64,000 bases of DNA, taken from Alphaproteobacteria bacterium (GTDB taxonomy: Bacteria > Pseudomonadota > Alphaproteobacteria > Reyranellales > Reyranellaceae). Within the stretch, counting starts at the first letter, position 1. Each line of letters begins with the position of its first letter. Below, one piece after another: positions 10,951-19,617 of this stretch. Under the pieces are notes generated by a model. That model saw nothing but the letters and a program-made list of their open reading frames with translations. It was not told the origin of the DNA and searched no databases. The stretch lies in assembly GCA_019635875.1 (NCBI GenBank), contig JAHBYP010000003.1:434001-498000 (forward strand). Reading direction: 5' to 3'. A program made the position numbers and the translations under genes.

Positions 10951-12000
10951 ATGCCCGTCGATCCCACACCTTCCGATCCGCGCTCGTGGTTGTTCACGAC
11001 GCCGCAGGGGCTCTATTGCGCGCCCGGTGACTTTCACATCGATCCGGCCCGGGCGGTGAAGCGCGCGGTGGTGACGCATGGTCATGGCGATCATGCGCGG
11101 TCGGGCCACGGCGCGACGCTGGCGACACGCGAGACGATCGAGATCATGAAGGTGCGCTTCGGCGAGGAGCTGGGCGTCACCCAGAGCCTGCGCTACGGCG
11201 AGACGGCGCGGATTGGCGACGTCGACGTGCGGCTGGTGCCGGCCGGGCACATTCTCGGCAGCGCGCAGATCGTGCTCGAGTGGCAGGGCTCGCGCATCGT
11301 CGTGTCAGGGGACTTCAAGCGGCGGCGCGATCCCACCTGCTCCGCCTTCGAGCCGGTGACGTGCGACGTGTTCATCACCGAGGCGACCTTCGCACTGCCG
11401 GTGTTCCGGCATCCGCCCGACAGCCACGAGATCGGCCGGTTGCTGCAGTCGATCAAGACCTTTCCTGAGCGGTGCCATCTCGTCGGTGTCTACGCGCTCG
11501 GCAAATGCCAGCGTGTGATCCGGCTGCTGCGCGAGGCCGGCTACGACAAGCGGGTCTGGCTGCATGGCGCGCTGGTCTCGTTGTGTGACCTCTACACGCG
11601 CGAGGGCGTGGGTCTCGGCGACATCGCGGCGGTCGGCGAGATGGGCCGCAACCCCAGGGACGATCTGTTCGGCCGCGATGCGTTCAAGGGTGCCATCGTG
11701 CTCTGCCCGCCCGGCGCACTCAGCGATCGGTGGTCCAGGCGCTTTCCTGATCCCCTGCCGGTCGCCGCGTCAGGCTGGATGCGCGTGCGCGCCCGGGCAC
11801 GGCAGCACGGCGCGGAGCTGCCGCTGGTGATCTCCGACCATGCCGACTGGGACGAACTCTGCCGCACCATTCGCGACGTGCAGGCGCCCAGGCTCTGGGT
11901 GACGCATGGCCGCGAGGACGCGCTGGTGCACCAGGCGCGCAGCATGGGCATTGAAGCCGACGCACTGCACGTCGCAGGCCGCGAAGAGGAAGGCGCGTAG
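10951..12000 (+). CDS. Ligase-associated MBL-fold DNA exonuclease
   Basis: Protein of 349 residues starting at ATG 10951 (MPVDPTPSDPRSWLF). The zinc motif HxHxDH is seen as THGHGDHARSGH near residue 45. GHILGSAQI, SGDFKRRRDPT and EATFALPVF follow, as in the exonuclease family that accompanies bacterial ATP-dependent ligases. A beta-CASP-type C-terminal part ends with DHADW and VTHGRED. It is predicted to resect DNA ends before ligation. The ligase starts 5 bp after its stop, so the two form one operon. The RAYT right-hand REP sits directly upstream. Confidence 0.9.
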   Translation: MPVDPTPSDPRSWLFTTPQGLYCAPGDFHIDPARAVKRAVVTHGHGDHARSGHGATLATRETIEIMKVRFGEELGVTQSLRYGETARIGDVDVRLVPAGHILGSAQIVLEWQGSRIVVSGDFKRRRDPTCSAFEPVTCDVFITEATFALPVFRHPPDSHEIGRLLQSIKTFPERCHLVGVYALGKCQRVIRLLREAGYDKRVWLHGALVSLCDLYTREGVGLGDIAAVGEMGRNPRDDLFGRDAFKGAIVLCPPGALSDRWSRRFPDPLPVAASGWMRVRARARQHGAELPLVISDHADWDELCRTIRDVQAPRLWVTHGREDALVHQARSMGIEADALHVAGREEEGA

Positions 12001-12005
12001 GCCAC

Positions 12006-13637
12006 ATGCAGCGCTTCGCCGAGCTGCTTGATTCGCTGGCCTTCCAGCCGGCGCGCAACGCCAAGCTGCGGCTGATCACGACCTATCTCGCCGCGACACC
12101 CGATCCGGACCGCGGCTATGCGCTGGCGGCGCTGACCGGCACGCTCGACCTGCCCAACGCCAAGCCGGCGCTGCTGCGCGAGTTCGGCGTGCAGCGCCTG
12201 GGCGAGACGCTGTTCACGCTGTCCTACGACTATGTCGGCGACCTCGCCGAGACGCTGTCGCTGGTCTGGGACGCCAACGTCAAACCGGACGCCGAGGCGA
12301 GCGGGCCGCAGACTGGCCACAACCGCCCGCCACCGTCGCTGGGCGAGATCGTCGACAGATTGCGTCTGACATCGAAGCGCGAGACACCGCCGCTGATCGA
12401 GTCCTGGCTCGACGAGCTGGACGCCACCGGCCGCTGGGCGCTGATCAAGCTGGTGACCGGTGCGCTGAGAGTCGGCGTCTCGGCGCGGCTGGCCAAGCAG
12501 GCGGCCGCCGATCTCGGCGGTGTGAGCGTCGACGACGTCGAGGAGGTCTGGCACGCGCTGAAGCCGCCCTATACATCGCTGTTCGACTGGCTGACGAAAG
12601 GCGCGCCGCGCCCGGCGGTGGCGGCGACGACGGCGGTCTTCCGGCCGCTGATGCTGGCCAATCCGCTCGAGGAGAGCGAGCTGGCCAGTCTCGATCCGCT
12701 GGCCTATCGCGCCGAGTGGAAATGGGACGGCATCCGCGTGCAGCTGGCGGCCGGCGGCGAGCGGCGGCGCATCTTCACGCGCGGCGGCGACGATGCGACC
12801 TCGGCCTTCCCGGACATTCTGGAAGCGATGGATTTCGACGCGGTGCTCGACGGCGAGCTCCTGGTGGCCCATCCCGGCATCGGCGATGCCGGCCCGACCA
12901 TCGCGCCGTTCAACGATCTGCAGCAGCGGCTCAACCGCAAGACCATCACGCCCAAGATGCTGCGCGACCATCCCGCACACATCCGCCTGTACGACGCGCT
13001 GTTCCTCGGCGGCGAGGACCTGCGAGCGCGCTCCTTCGACGAGCGCCGCGCGCGGCTGGAGGCGTGGTTCGACGACAAGCCGCGCGGACCTTTCGACCTC
13101 TCTCCGCTGATCCGTTTCACCACCTGGGACGAGCTCGTCGAGCTGCGCGCCGGCGCGCGCGCCGCCGAGATCGAGGGCCTGATGCTCAAGCGCGCCGACA
13201 GCGCCTATGTCGCGGGCCGACCCAAGGGTCCGTGGTTCAAGTGGAAGCGCGCGGCGCTGACCGCCGATTGCGTGCTGATGTACGCCCAGCGCGGCCACGG
13301 CAAGCGTTCGTCGTACTACTCCGACTATACGTTTGGCTGCTGGCGCGACGAGGAGCTGGTGCCCGTGGGCAAGGCCTATTCCGGCTTCACCGACGAGGAG
13401 CTGCTGCGGCTCGACAAGTGGGTGCGCGACCACACCACCAACCGCTTCGGCCCGGTGCGCGAGGTCGAGCCCGGTCTGGTGCTGGAGATCGCCTTCGACG
13501 CCGTCCAGCGTTCGAGCCGGCACAAATCGGGCATCGCCATGCGGTTCCCACGGGTGCACCGCATCCGCTGGGACAAGCCATTCGCCGAGGCCGACAGGCT
13601 GGACGCGTTGACGCGACTGTTGCCCGCGATGTCATAG
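12006..13637 (+). CDS. ATP-dependent DNA ligase
   Basis: Protein of 543 residues. The N-terminal DNA-binding domain is followed by the adenylation motif KWDG with the acceptor lysine K239 (AEWKWDGIRVQL). Motifs III-V are visible (VLDGELLV, EGLMLKR, WFKWKR), then an OB domain. This size and order fit the ligase of the lhr-exo-lig repair set rather than the longer LigD. A hydrophilic insert near residues 95-118 contains SGPQTGHNRPPP, which looks like a linker not needed for the fold. The stop overlaps the convergent toxin gene by 6 bp. Confidence 0.92.
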   Translation: MQRFAELLDSLAFQPARNAKLRLITTYLAATPDPDRGYALAALTGTLDLPNAKPALLREFGVQRLGETLFTLSYDYVGDLAETLSLVWDANVKPDAEASGPQTGHNRPPPSLGEIVDRLRLTSKRETPPLIESWLDELDATGRWALIKLVTGALRVGVSARLAKQAAADLGGVSVDDVEEVWHALKPPYTSLFDWLTKGAPRPAVAATTAVFRPLMLANPLEESELASLDPLAYRAEWKWDGIRVQLAAGGERRRIFTRGGDDATSAFPDILEAMDFDAVLDGELLVAHPGIGDAGPTIAPFNDLQQRLNRKTITPKMLRDHPAHIRLYDALFLGGEDLRARSFDERRARLEAWFDDKPRGPFDLSPLIRFTTWDELVELRAGARAAEIEGLMLKRADSAYVAGRPKGPWFKWKRAALTADCVLMYAQRGHGKRSSYYSDYTFGCWRDEELVPVGKAYSGFTDEELLRLDKWVRDHTTNRFGPVREVEPGLVLEIAFDAVQRSSRHKSGIAMRFPRVHRIRWDKPFAEADRLDALTRLLPAMS

Positions 13638-14030
13638 TAGATCGACGACGGGCTCGGAACGCCGCAACTTCGCGGCGTCCCGCGCGAAGGCACGATCGAA
13701 CGTCACAAGACGATCGGCGTCCATGGCGAGGCACAAATGCAGCGCGTCGGCGAAGTCGAGACCGCCGGCATACAGCTCGAGCGCACGCCAAACCGCGGCC
13801 GGGTCGTCCACGCGCACGGTCGGCAGGCCCATGAAGCCGGTGAGAGCGGCGACGATTGCCGGCCGCTGTAGCCCGTAAGCCCGCTCCAGGGTCCACACCG
13901 TCTCCAGCAGGACGGTGCTCAAGACCCGGACGGCTTCGCTCTCGATCAGTGCCCGGCTTGTGGCGGCCTGGGTCGGATCGTCCTGGACGAGCACGCGGAC
14001 GATGACATTGGTATCGATGACGGCCGTCAC
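13632..14030 (-). CDS. VapC-type PIN-domain toxin (second pair)
   Basis: Protein of 132 residues with the PIN acidic set: D6 (AVIDTNVIVR), E42 (LLETVWTLE), D94 (LDFADALHL) and D111 (VTFDRAF). It is a predicted RNase toxin. Its ATG overlaps the antitoxin stop (ATGA, 14027-14030), and its own stop overlaps the end of the convergent ligase gene. The antitoxin class differs from that of the VapB at 3381, so this is an unrelated second module. Confidence 0.9.
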   Translation of the reverse strand: MTAVIDTNVIVRVLVQDDPTQAATSRALIESEAVRVLSTVLLETVWTLERAYGLQRPAIVAALTGFMGLPTVRVDDPAAVWRALELYAGGLDFADALHLCLAMDADRLVTFDRAFARDAAKLRRSEPVVDLL

Positions 14031-14278
14031 GGCTGACGCCGGCGGAATGATCGCGCGACCGCCTCGTGCATCTCCTCGACGGTGAGCGCCGGCCCATCAT
14101 ACTTCAGGCAGCCAAACACCTCGTCCATGGTGGTCGGGCGCGCCGACATGACCGGAGTCAGGACAAGGACACCGTCCCGCGCCTCGACGTCGAATTCGGT
14201 CCCCGGTGACCAGCGATTGGCTCGCCTTATGTCACTGGGCACCACGATCTGGCCCTTTGCCGACAGTCGCGTGCGCAT
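14027..14278 (-). CDS. AbrB/MazE-like swapped-hairpin antitoxin
   Basis: Protein of 83 residues. The ATG at 14276-14278 gives MRTRLSAKGQIVVPSDIRR, the SpoVT/AbrB swapped-hairpin DNA-binding domain at the very N-terminus. GGAGGA lies 6 bp upstream on the minus strand. The C-terminal tail (DEVFGCLKYDGPALTVEEMHEAV) should neutralise the PIN toxin encoded immediately downstream. An earlier in-frame start exists but would add residues with no family counterpart. Confidence 0.88.
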   Translation of the reverse strand: MRTRLSAKGQIVVPSDIRRANRWSPGTEFDVEARDGVLVLTPVMSARPTTMDEVFGCLKYDGPALTVEEMHEAVARSFRRRQP

Positions 14279-14291
14279 CAGAATCCTCCAT

Positions 14292-14309
14292 GTAAGACAA
14301 AGGTAAGAC
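14292..14309. promoter_or_regulatory. Direct repeat upstream of the second antitoxin (operator candidate)
   Basis: GTAAGAC occurs twice with an 11-bp period (14292-14298 and 14303-14309), one helical turn apart, 14 bp before the antitoxin start and in the gap shared with moaA. AbrB-type antitoxins often bind such repeats. The role is inferred only from position. Confidence 0.4.
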
Positions 14310-14396
14310 GCGACTTCGGCCAAATCAAGGGCAGTGACATTCATCACGGTTTTGAGGGTCGTAGGACGGGCATGCTGCCACTATATTGCGCTCACC

Positions 14397-15383
14397 ATGA
14401 TCGACCCCTTCGGCCGGCACATTTCCTACCTGCGCGTCTCGGTGACGGATCGCTGCGATTTCCGCTGCGTCTACTGCATGGCCGAGGACATGACCTTCCT
14501 GCCCAAGGCCGACCTGCTGTCGCTGGAGGAGCTGGAGCGGTTGTGCGGTGCCTTCATCGGGCTTGGCGTGAAGAAGCTGCGCCTGACCGGTGGTGAGCCG
14601 CTGGTACGCAAGAACGTGATGTCGCTGGTGCGCGGCCTGTCGAAGCGTATCGGCAACGGGCTCGAGGAGCTGACGCTGACCACCAACGGCAGCCAGCTGG
14701 CGAAGCACGCCCGGGAGCTGGCGGATTGCGGCGTGAAGCGGCTCAACGTCTCGCTCGATTCGCTGGACCGCGACAAGTTCCGCACGCTGACCCGCTGGGG
14801 CGACCTCGACCAGGTGATGCGCGGCATCGACGCCGCCCAGCAGGCCGGACTGCACATCAAGATCAACGCCGTGGCGCTGAAGGGCGTCAACGACATGGAG
14901 TTCGACCAGCTGATCCGCTGGAGCCATGGCCGCGGCATGGACCTGGTGTTCATCGAGGTCATGCCGATGGGCGAGATCGGCGAGCAGCGCGTCGATCAGT
15001 ACCTGCCGCTGTCGATGGTGCGCGCCGATCTGGCGCGGCGCTTCACCATGACCGACCTCGATTTCACGACGGGCGGGCCGGCGCGCTACGTCAGGGTCGC
15101 CGAGACCGGCGGCCGGCTGGGCTTCATCACGCCCTTGACTCACAATTTTTGTGAAGCCTGCAATCGCGTGCGGCTGACCTGCACCGGCACGCTCTACATG
15201 TGCCTGGGCCAGGAGGATGCCGCCGACCTGCGCGCGCCGCTGCGCGCCAGCGAGAGCGACGAGCAGCTGGTCGAGGCGATCCACAAGGCGATCGCGCGCA
15301 AGCCCAAGGGCCACGACTTCGTCATCGACCGCCGCCGCCGCACGCCCGCCGTGGCGCGCCACATGAGCGTGACCGGCGGCTGA
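14397..15383 (+). CDS. moaA: GTP 3',8-cyclase MoaA (molybdenum cofactor synthesis)
   Basis: Protein of 328 residues. The radical-SAM cluster motif CxxxCxxC is at C20, C24 and C27 ([13 protein letters not shown]), followed by LRLTGGEPL. The second cluster cysteines are in [15 protein letters not shown] near the C-terminus, and the protein ends with the conserved GG tail that MoaA needs. MoaA converts GTP to 3',8-cyclo-7,8-dihydro-GTP with MoaC. The ATG at 14397 was chosen because it matches the family start ([20 protein letters not shown]). Cofactor supply is relevant to the molybdenum hydroxylase at 33183-36877. Confidence 0.96.
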   Translation: MIDPFGRHISYLRVSVTDRCDFRCVYCMAEDMTFLPKADLLSLEELERLCGAFIGLGVKKLRLTGGEPLVRKNVMSLVRGLSKRIGNGLEELTLTTNGSQLAKHARELADCGVKRLNVSLDSLDRDKFRTLTRWGDLDQVMRGIDAAQQAGLHIKINAVALKGVNDMEFDQLIRWSHGRGMDLVFIEVMPMGEIGEQRVDQYLPLSMVRADLARRFTMTDLDFTTGGPARYVRVAETGGRLGFITPLTHNFCEACNRVRLTCTGTLYMCLGQEDAADLRAPLRASESDEQLVEAIHKAIARKPKGHDFVIDRRRRTPAVARHMSVTGG

Positions 15384-15384
15384 T

Positions 15385-15942
15385 ATGCCGTCGCGGCGGC
15401 ATCTCCTGCTCCTCGGCACCGGCGGCCTGATCGCCGCCGCGGGTCCCGCCCTGGCGCAGCCGGTCGCCTGCACGCCCGGCATCGCCGCCACCGAACGCCA
15501 GACCGAGGGCCCGTTCTTCCGCGGCGGCTCGCCGCTGCAGGCGAACCTCGCCGCCCAGCACCGCGGCGAGCGCATCAGCCTCGACGGCATCGTGATGACG
15601 CGCACCTGCCAGCCTGTGCGCGGCGCGATCGTCGACCTCTGGCACGCCGATGCCGCCGGTGACTACGACAACCGCGGCTACGAGTTCCGCGGACATCAGA
15701 TCACCGACGAGCGCGGTCACTGGCGCTTCGAGACCGTCGTGCCGGGGCGCTATCCGGGCCGCACCCGGCACTATCACGTGAAGGTGACGCCGCCGGGCGG
15801 CCGAACCCTGACGACGCAGCTCTACTTCCCCGGCGACCCCGGCAACGCACGCGACGTGCTCTACAAGCCGTCGCTGCAGATGCTCACGGGCAAGGCGTCG
15901 ACTGCCGCCACCGCGCGCTTCGATTTCATCGTCGAGGTTTGA
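15385..15942 (+). CDS. Exported intradiol ring-cleavage dioxygenase-like protein
   Basis: Protein of 185 residues. A twin-arginine-like leader (PSRRHLLLLGTGGLIAAAGP, ending ALAQ) is followed by the intradiol dioxygenase fold. The start TEGPFFRGGSPLQ is typical. Candidate Fe(III) ligands are a Tyr in AAGDYDNRGY and the Tyr/His/His of GRYPGRTRHYHVKV. Cytosolic members cleave catechols, but the substrates of small exported members are mostly unknown. It starts 1 bp after the moaA stop, so the two are probably cotranscribed, although no functional link is evident. Confidence 0.85.
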   Translation: MPSRRHLLLLGTGGLIAAAGPALAQPVACTPGIAATERQTEGPFFRGGSPLQANLAAQHRGERISLDGIVMTRTCQPVRGAIVDLWHADAAGDYDNRGYEFRGHQITDERGHWRFETVVPGRYPGRTRHYHVKVTPPGGRTLTTQLYFPGDPGNARDVLYKPSLQMLTGKASTAATARFDFIVEV

Positions 15943-15976
15943 CTGGCAGCGCCGGCGCGCGAAGGCAGAATCACTT

Positions 15977-16063
15977 TGTCATCCTCGGGGCCGTCCGTGG
16001 CCCCTGCAGCGCCGCGAGGGATCCAGGGTCGGCCTGGATCCCTCGCTGCGCTCGGGATGACAG
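15977..16063. repeat. Convergent-gap palindrome, copy 1 (with an extra hairpin in one arm)
   Basis: The core GAGGGATCCAGG / CCTGGATCCCTC and outer arms TGTCATCC / GGGATGACAG match the copies at 24726, 49881 and 53208. The left arm differs by carrying a small extra hairpin (GGGGCC, GTCCGT, GGCCCC). It sits between the convergent intradiol and extradiol dioxygenase genes. Confidence 0.85.
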
Positions 16064-16070
16064 TAAGTCC

Positions 16071-16829
16071 CTAGTGAAACGCGAAGGCGTGCATGGCGAG
16101 GATGCCGTGCTGCACGCTGTCGTGCAGCAGCTCGGTCTTGCCGCCGGCGCCGGCGGCGACGAAGAGCGGCATGAAATGCTCCGGCGTTGGGTGGTTCTGC
16201 AGCGCGTGCGGCGCCTTGTCCTCCCAGTCTTCCAGTGACTCGGTGTCGCCGGCTTCGAGCCGCTTCACGGTCCAGTCGATGAAATCCGTGGTCCACGCCG
16301 GCGTCGGCCGACCGGGCGGCGTCGAGCGCAGCGCGCCGAGATTGTGCGTGAAGGAGCCGCTGCCCAGCACCAGCACGCCCTCCTCACGCAGCGGCGCCAG
16401 CCTGCGACCGATTTCCAGATGGCGCGCGGCGTCGCCCGCCTCGTCGAGCGCCACCGGGATCACAGGGATATCGGCCTCGGGATACATCAGGATCAGCGGA
16501 CTCCACACGCCGTGATCGAAGCCGCGCGTCGCATCCACGGTGGTCTCCAGCATGTCGGCGACGCGGCGCGACAAAGCGGTGTCGCCGGGCGCGGGATAGC
16601 GGATGCGGTAGAGCGGCTCGGGAAAGCCGTAGAAATCGTGGATCGTGCCGGGCTGCGCCGCACCGCCGACCACGGCACCGCGCTCCTCCCAGTGGGCGGA
16701 GGCGACGACGATCGCCTTCGGTCGCGGCAGGCTCTTGCCCAGCGCGACCAGGAAGGCACGGGCCGGTGATTCGGTCACCGCCATCATCGGCGAGCCGTGC
16801 GATACGAAGATCGAAGGGAGTGCGCTCAT
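16071..16829 (-). CDS. Class III extradiol dioxygenase (LigB/DODA type)
   Basis: Protein of 252 residues. The metal-site motifs are the N-terminal VSHGSPMM, SAHWEERGAVV and SFTHNLGAL. This is the DODA-type branch of the LigB superfamily, which opens catechol rings such as L-DOPA with non-haem Fe(II) or Zn. It is the last gene of an operon, and its ATG overlaps the stop of the dehydratase (ATGA, 16826-16829). A long open frame runs on upstream through the dehydratase in another frame. It was ignored in favour of this start, which gives the family N-terminus. Confidence 0.9.
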   Translation of the reverse strand: MSALPSIFVSHGSPMMAVTESPARAFLVALGKSLPRPKAIVVASAHWEERGAVVGGAAQPGTIHDFYGFPEPLYRIRYPAPGDTALSRRVADMLETTVDATRGFDHGVWSPLILMYPEADIPVIPVALDEAGDAARHLEIGRRLAPLREEGVLVLGSGSFTHNLGALRSTPPGRPTPAWTTDFIDWTVKRLEAGDTESLEDWEDKAPHALQNHPTPEHFMPLFVAAGAGGKTELLHDSVQHGILAMHAFAFH

Positions 16830-18550
16830 CGCGGCTTCACATGGGCACTGCGCGGGCCATCGACAAGGAAGTCGAAGTCGCAGCCTTCGTCGGCCTGCAG
16901 CACGCTGCGCTGGAACAGCCCGGCATAGCCACGTACCGTGTCGTCGATCTCCCGCGGCGGCTGCCATTCCTTGCGCCGCTGCGCCAGGGTGGCATCGTCG
17001 ACCAGCATGTCGATGCGTCGATTGGGCACGTCGAGCCTGATGCGATCGCCGCTGCGCACCAGGCCGAGCGGCCCGCCGATCGCCGATTCCGGCGTGATGT
17101 GCAGCACGATGGTACCGAAGGCGGTGCCCGACATGCGCGCATCGGAGATGCGCACCATGTCCTTCACGCCCTGCCGCGCCAGCTTGCGCGGGATCGGCAG
17201 GTAGCCCGCCTCGGGCATGCCCGGCGCGCCGCGCGGCCCGCCATTGCGCATCACCAGCACGTCCTCGGCGCGCACGTCGAGATTGGGATCGTCGACACGG
17301 TTGGTGAGATCCTCGACCGATTCGAAGACCACGGCGCGGCCCTCGTGGCTCATCAGCTTGGGCGAGGCCGCCGACTGCTTGATGATGGCGCCGCCGGGCG
17401 CGAGGTTGCCGCGCAGCACGGCCATCGCGCCGGTGGCGGAAAGCGCCGTCTCGCGGTTGCGGATGATGGTCTGGCCGGGAATCTCCGCCGCCGCGTCGAT
17501 CGCTTGGCCGAGCGTGCCGCCATCGACGGTCGGCGCATCGAGTACCAGCAGCTCCTTCAGCTCGCGCAGCATGCGCATGGTGCCGCCGGCCCAGTGGAAG
17601 TGCTCGAGATAGTGCGCGCCCGAGGGCTTGAGGTCGGCCAGCACGGGTACCTTCTGGCCGAGATCGTCGACCTCGTCGAGATCGATCCTGATGCCGCAGC
17701 GGCCGGCCACGGCGGTGAGATGCACCAGCCCGTTGGTCGAGCCGCCCAGCGCCTGCAAGGTCACCAGGGCGTTGCGGAAGGCGGGCCTGGTCATGATCTC
17801 CCGCGGCGTCGGTCTGCCGGCTTTGGCCATCGCCGTCGCGCGCGCGCCGGTGGCCTCGGCGGCGCGGAAGCGATCGGCGTGCGTCGCCGGGATCGAGCCG
17901 GTGCCGGGCAGCGACATGCCCAGCGCCTCGGTGACGCAGGCCATGGTGCTGGCCGTGCCCATCACCATGCAGGTGCCTTGGGTCGGCGCCAGTCGGCCGC
18001 TGACCTCCTCGATCTCGGCCTCGGAGAACTCGCCGGCGCGGTGCTGCGCCCACAGACGGCGGCAATCGGTGCAGGCGCCCAACACCTCGCCCTTGTAGTG
18101 GCCGACCAGCATCGGGCCGGTGACCAGCATGATCGCCGGCACATTGGCGCTGGCCGCGGCCATCAGCTGCGCCGGCACGGTCTTGTCGCAGCCGCCGATC
18201 AGCACCACCGCGTCCATCGGCTGGGCGCGGATCATCTCCTCCGTGTCCATCGACATCAGGTTGCGCAGGAACATGCTGGTGGGGTTGGAGAACGACTCGG
18301 CGATCGAGACGGTGGGAAACTCCATCGGCAGGCCGCCGGCCAGCATCACGCCGCGCTTCACCGCCTCGATCAGCCTCGGCACGTTGCCGTGGCAGGGATT
18401 GAAGTCGCTGAACGTGTTGGTGATGCCGACGATCGGCCGCTCGAGCGCGTCGTCGCTGAAGCCCATGGCCTTGATGAAGGCCTTGCGCAGGAAGAGCGAG
18501 AACCCGGGATCGCCGTAGGTCGCCAATCCCTTGCGCATGCCCTTGCTCAC
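16826..18550 (-). CDS. IlvD/Edd-family dehydratase (dihydroxy-acid or sugar-acid dehydratase)
   Basis: Protein of 574 residues from GTG 18548-18550. The three iron-sulfur cysteines of the family are present: C53 (NPCHGN), C121 (GGCDKT) and C194 (QGTCMVMGTA). ARMSGTAFG and GHITPESAIGG-like signatures lie in the C-terminal half. Family members make 2-keto acids either in branched-chain amino acid synthesis or from sugar acids. The company of a PanE-like reductase and a ring-opening dioxygenase favours a catabolic role, but this is inference. Both ends overlap neighbouring genes by 4 bp, indicating coupled translation. Confidence 0.9.
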   Translation of the reverse strand: MSKGMRKGLATYGDPGFSLFLRKAFIKAMGFSDDALERPIVGITNTFSDFNPCHGNVPRLIEAVKRGVMLAGGLPMEFPTVSIAESFSNPTSMFLRNLMSMDTEEMIRAQPMDAVVLIGGCDKTVPAQLMAAASANVPAIMLVTGPMLVGHYKGEVLGACTDCRRLWAQHRAGEFSEAEIEEVSGRLAPTQGTCMVMGTASTMACVTEALGMSLPGTGSIPATHADRFRAAEATGARATAMAKAGRPTPREIMTRPAFRNALVTLQALGGSTNGLVHLTAVAGRCGIRIDLDEVDDLGQKVPVLADLKPSGAHYLEHFHWAGGTMRMLRELKELLVLDAPTVDGGTLGQAIDAAAEIPGQTIIRNRETALSATGAMAVLRGNLAPGGAIIKQSAASPKLMSHEGRAVVFESVEDLTNRVDDPNLDVRAEDVLVMRNGGPRGAPGMPEAGYLPIPRKLARQGVKDMVRISDARMSGTAFGTIVLHITPESAIGGPLGLVRSGDRIRLDVPNRRIDMLVDDATLAQRRKEWQPPREIDDTVRGYAGLFQRSVLQADEGCDFDFLVDGPRSAHVKPR

Positions 18551-19539
18551 GACGCGCCTCCCTGCCTCGCCATGGTCCGGCTCACCTCGAGCTGCCGGAC
18601 CGTGCCCAATACGCCGCGACACAGCGGCAGCTCCAATCCCAACGCATCCGCCATCTCGACCACGACGCCGAGCAACGGCTCGACCTCCAGCGGCCGATCG
18701 GCCTCGAGGTCCTGCAGCATCGAGGTCTTGAAGTCGCCCAGTCGCGCCGTCACCGCCAGCCGGTCCTCCGGCGTCATGGTCATCTTCAACCCGATGCGCG
18801 ATCCGACCTCGTCCATCTCGCGCATCATGCCAGCGGCGAGACCGAACAGCAGCGGGTCGCCCAGCATGCGCGCCATGGTGCCGCGTGAGAGCGCACTCAG
18901 CGGATTGAGATTCATGTTGCCCCAGAGCTTGGCCCAGATCTCCATGCGGATACTGCCGGTCTGCACGGCCGGCACGCTGCCCCTGGCGAAGGCTTCGGCC
19001 AGGGCCGCCAGCCGCGAGCTGCCCTGGCCATCGGGCTCGCCCAGCAGCAGCCGGTCGATCTTCACGATGCGCACCACGCCGGGCGCCTCGAGCCGCGTCG
19101 AGCCATGCACCACGCCGCCGATCACGCGGCGCCCCTCGATCGAGGCCAGGGTCGCACCCTGGGGATCGACCGAGGTCAAGACCTGCCCCGCCAGCTCGCC
19201 GCCGAAGCCGTCGAGAAACCACCACGGCAGGCCGTTCATGGTGCTGACGACGGCGGTGTCGGCTCCCAGCAGCGGCCGTAACGACGACGCCACGCCGGCG
19301 ACGTCCTGGCCCTTCAGCGCCAGCACGACGTAGTCGCAGGTGCCGAGCTTCGCCGGATCGTCCGACGCCTCGACCGCATACTCGTGGGTCTTCTCGCCCT
19401 CGCGCACGACCAGCCCATTGCGATCGAGTGCCGCCAGGTTGCGGCCGCGCGCCAGAAAGGCCACGTCATGGCCCGCGCGCGCCAGCCCGCCGCCCAGCCA
19501 GCCGCCGATCGCACCGGCGCCGACGATCACCACCCGCAT
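18547..19539 (-). CDS. Ketopantoate reductase family protein (PanE/ApbA-like)
   Basis: Protein of 330 residues. It opens with the Rossmann motif MRVVIVGAGAIGGWLGGGLA and has the NADP-binding arginine region FLARGRN and the family segment LWGNMNLNPLSALSRGTM. PanE reduces 2-dehydropantoate, but many paralogues act on other 2-keto acids. It is first in an operon with an IlvD-like dehydratase and an extradiol dioxygenase. This suggests a 2-keto acid reductase in a catabolic path rather than pantothenate synthesis. Its stop overlaps the GTG of the dehydratase. Confidence 0.85.
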   Translation of the reverse strand: MRVVIVGAGAIGGWLGGGLARAGHDVAFLARGRNLAALDRNGLVVREGEKTHEYAVEASDDPAKLGTCDYVVLALKGQDVAGVASSLRPLLGADTAVVSTMNGLPWWFLDGFGGELAGQVLTSVDPQGATLASIEGRRVIGGVVHGSTRLEAPGVVRIVKIDRLLLGEPDGQGSSRLAALAEAFARGSVPAVQTGSIRMEIWAKLWGNMNLNPLSALSRGTMARMLGDPLLFGLAAGMMREMDEVGSRIGLKMTMTPEDRLAVTARLGDFKTSMLQDLEADRPLEVEPLLGVVVEMADALGLELPLCRGVLGTVRQLEVSRTMARQGGAS

Positions 19540-19617
19540 ATCCCACGTCTCCTCGCCCTTGCCCGCCACTGTAGCATCCATGGCATCATCGCGAGGCGAA
19601 AGCACGGAAGGAGATCG

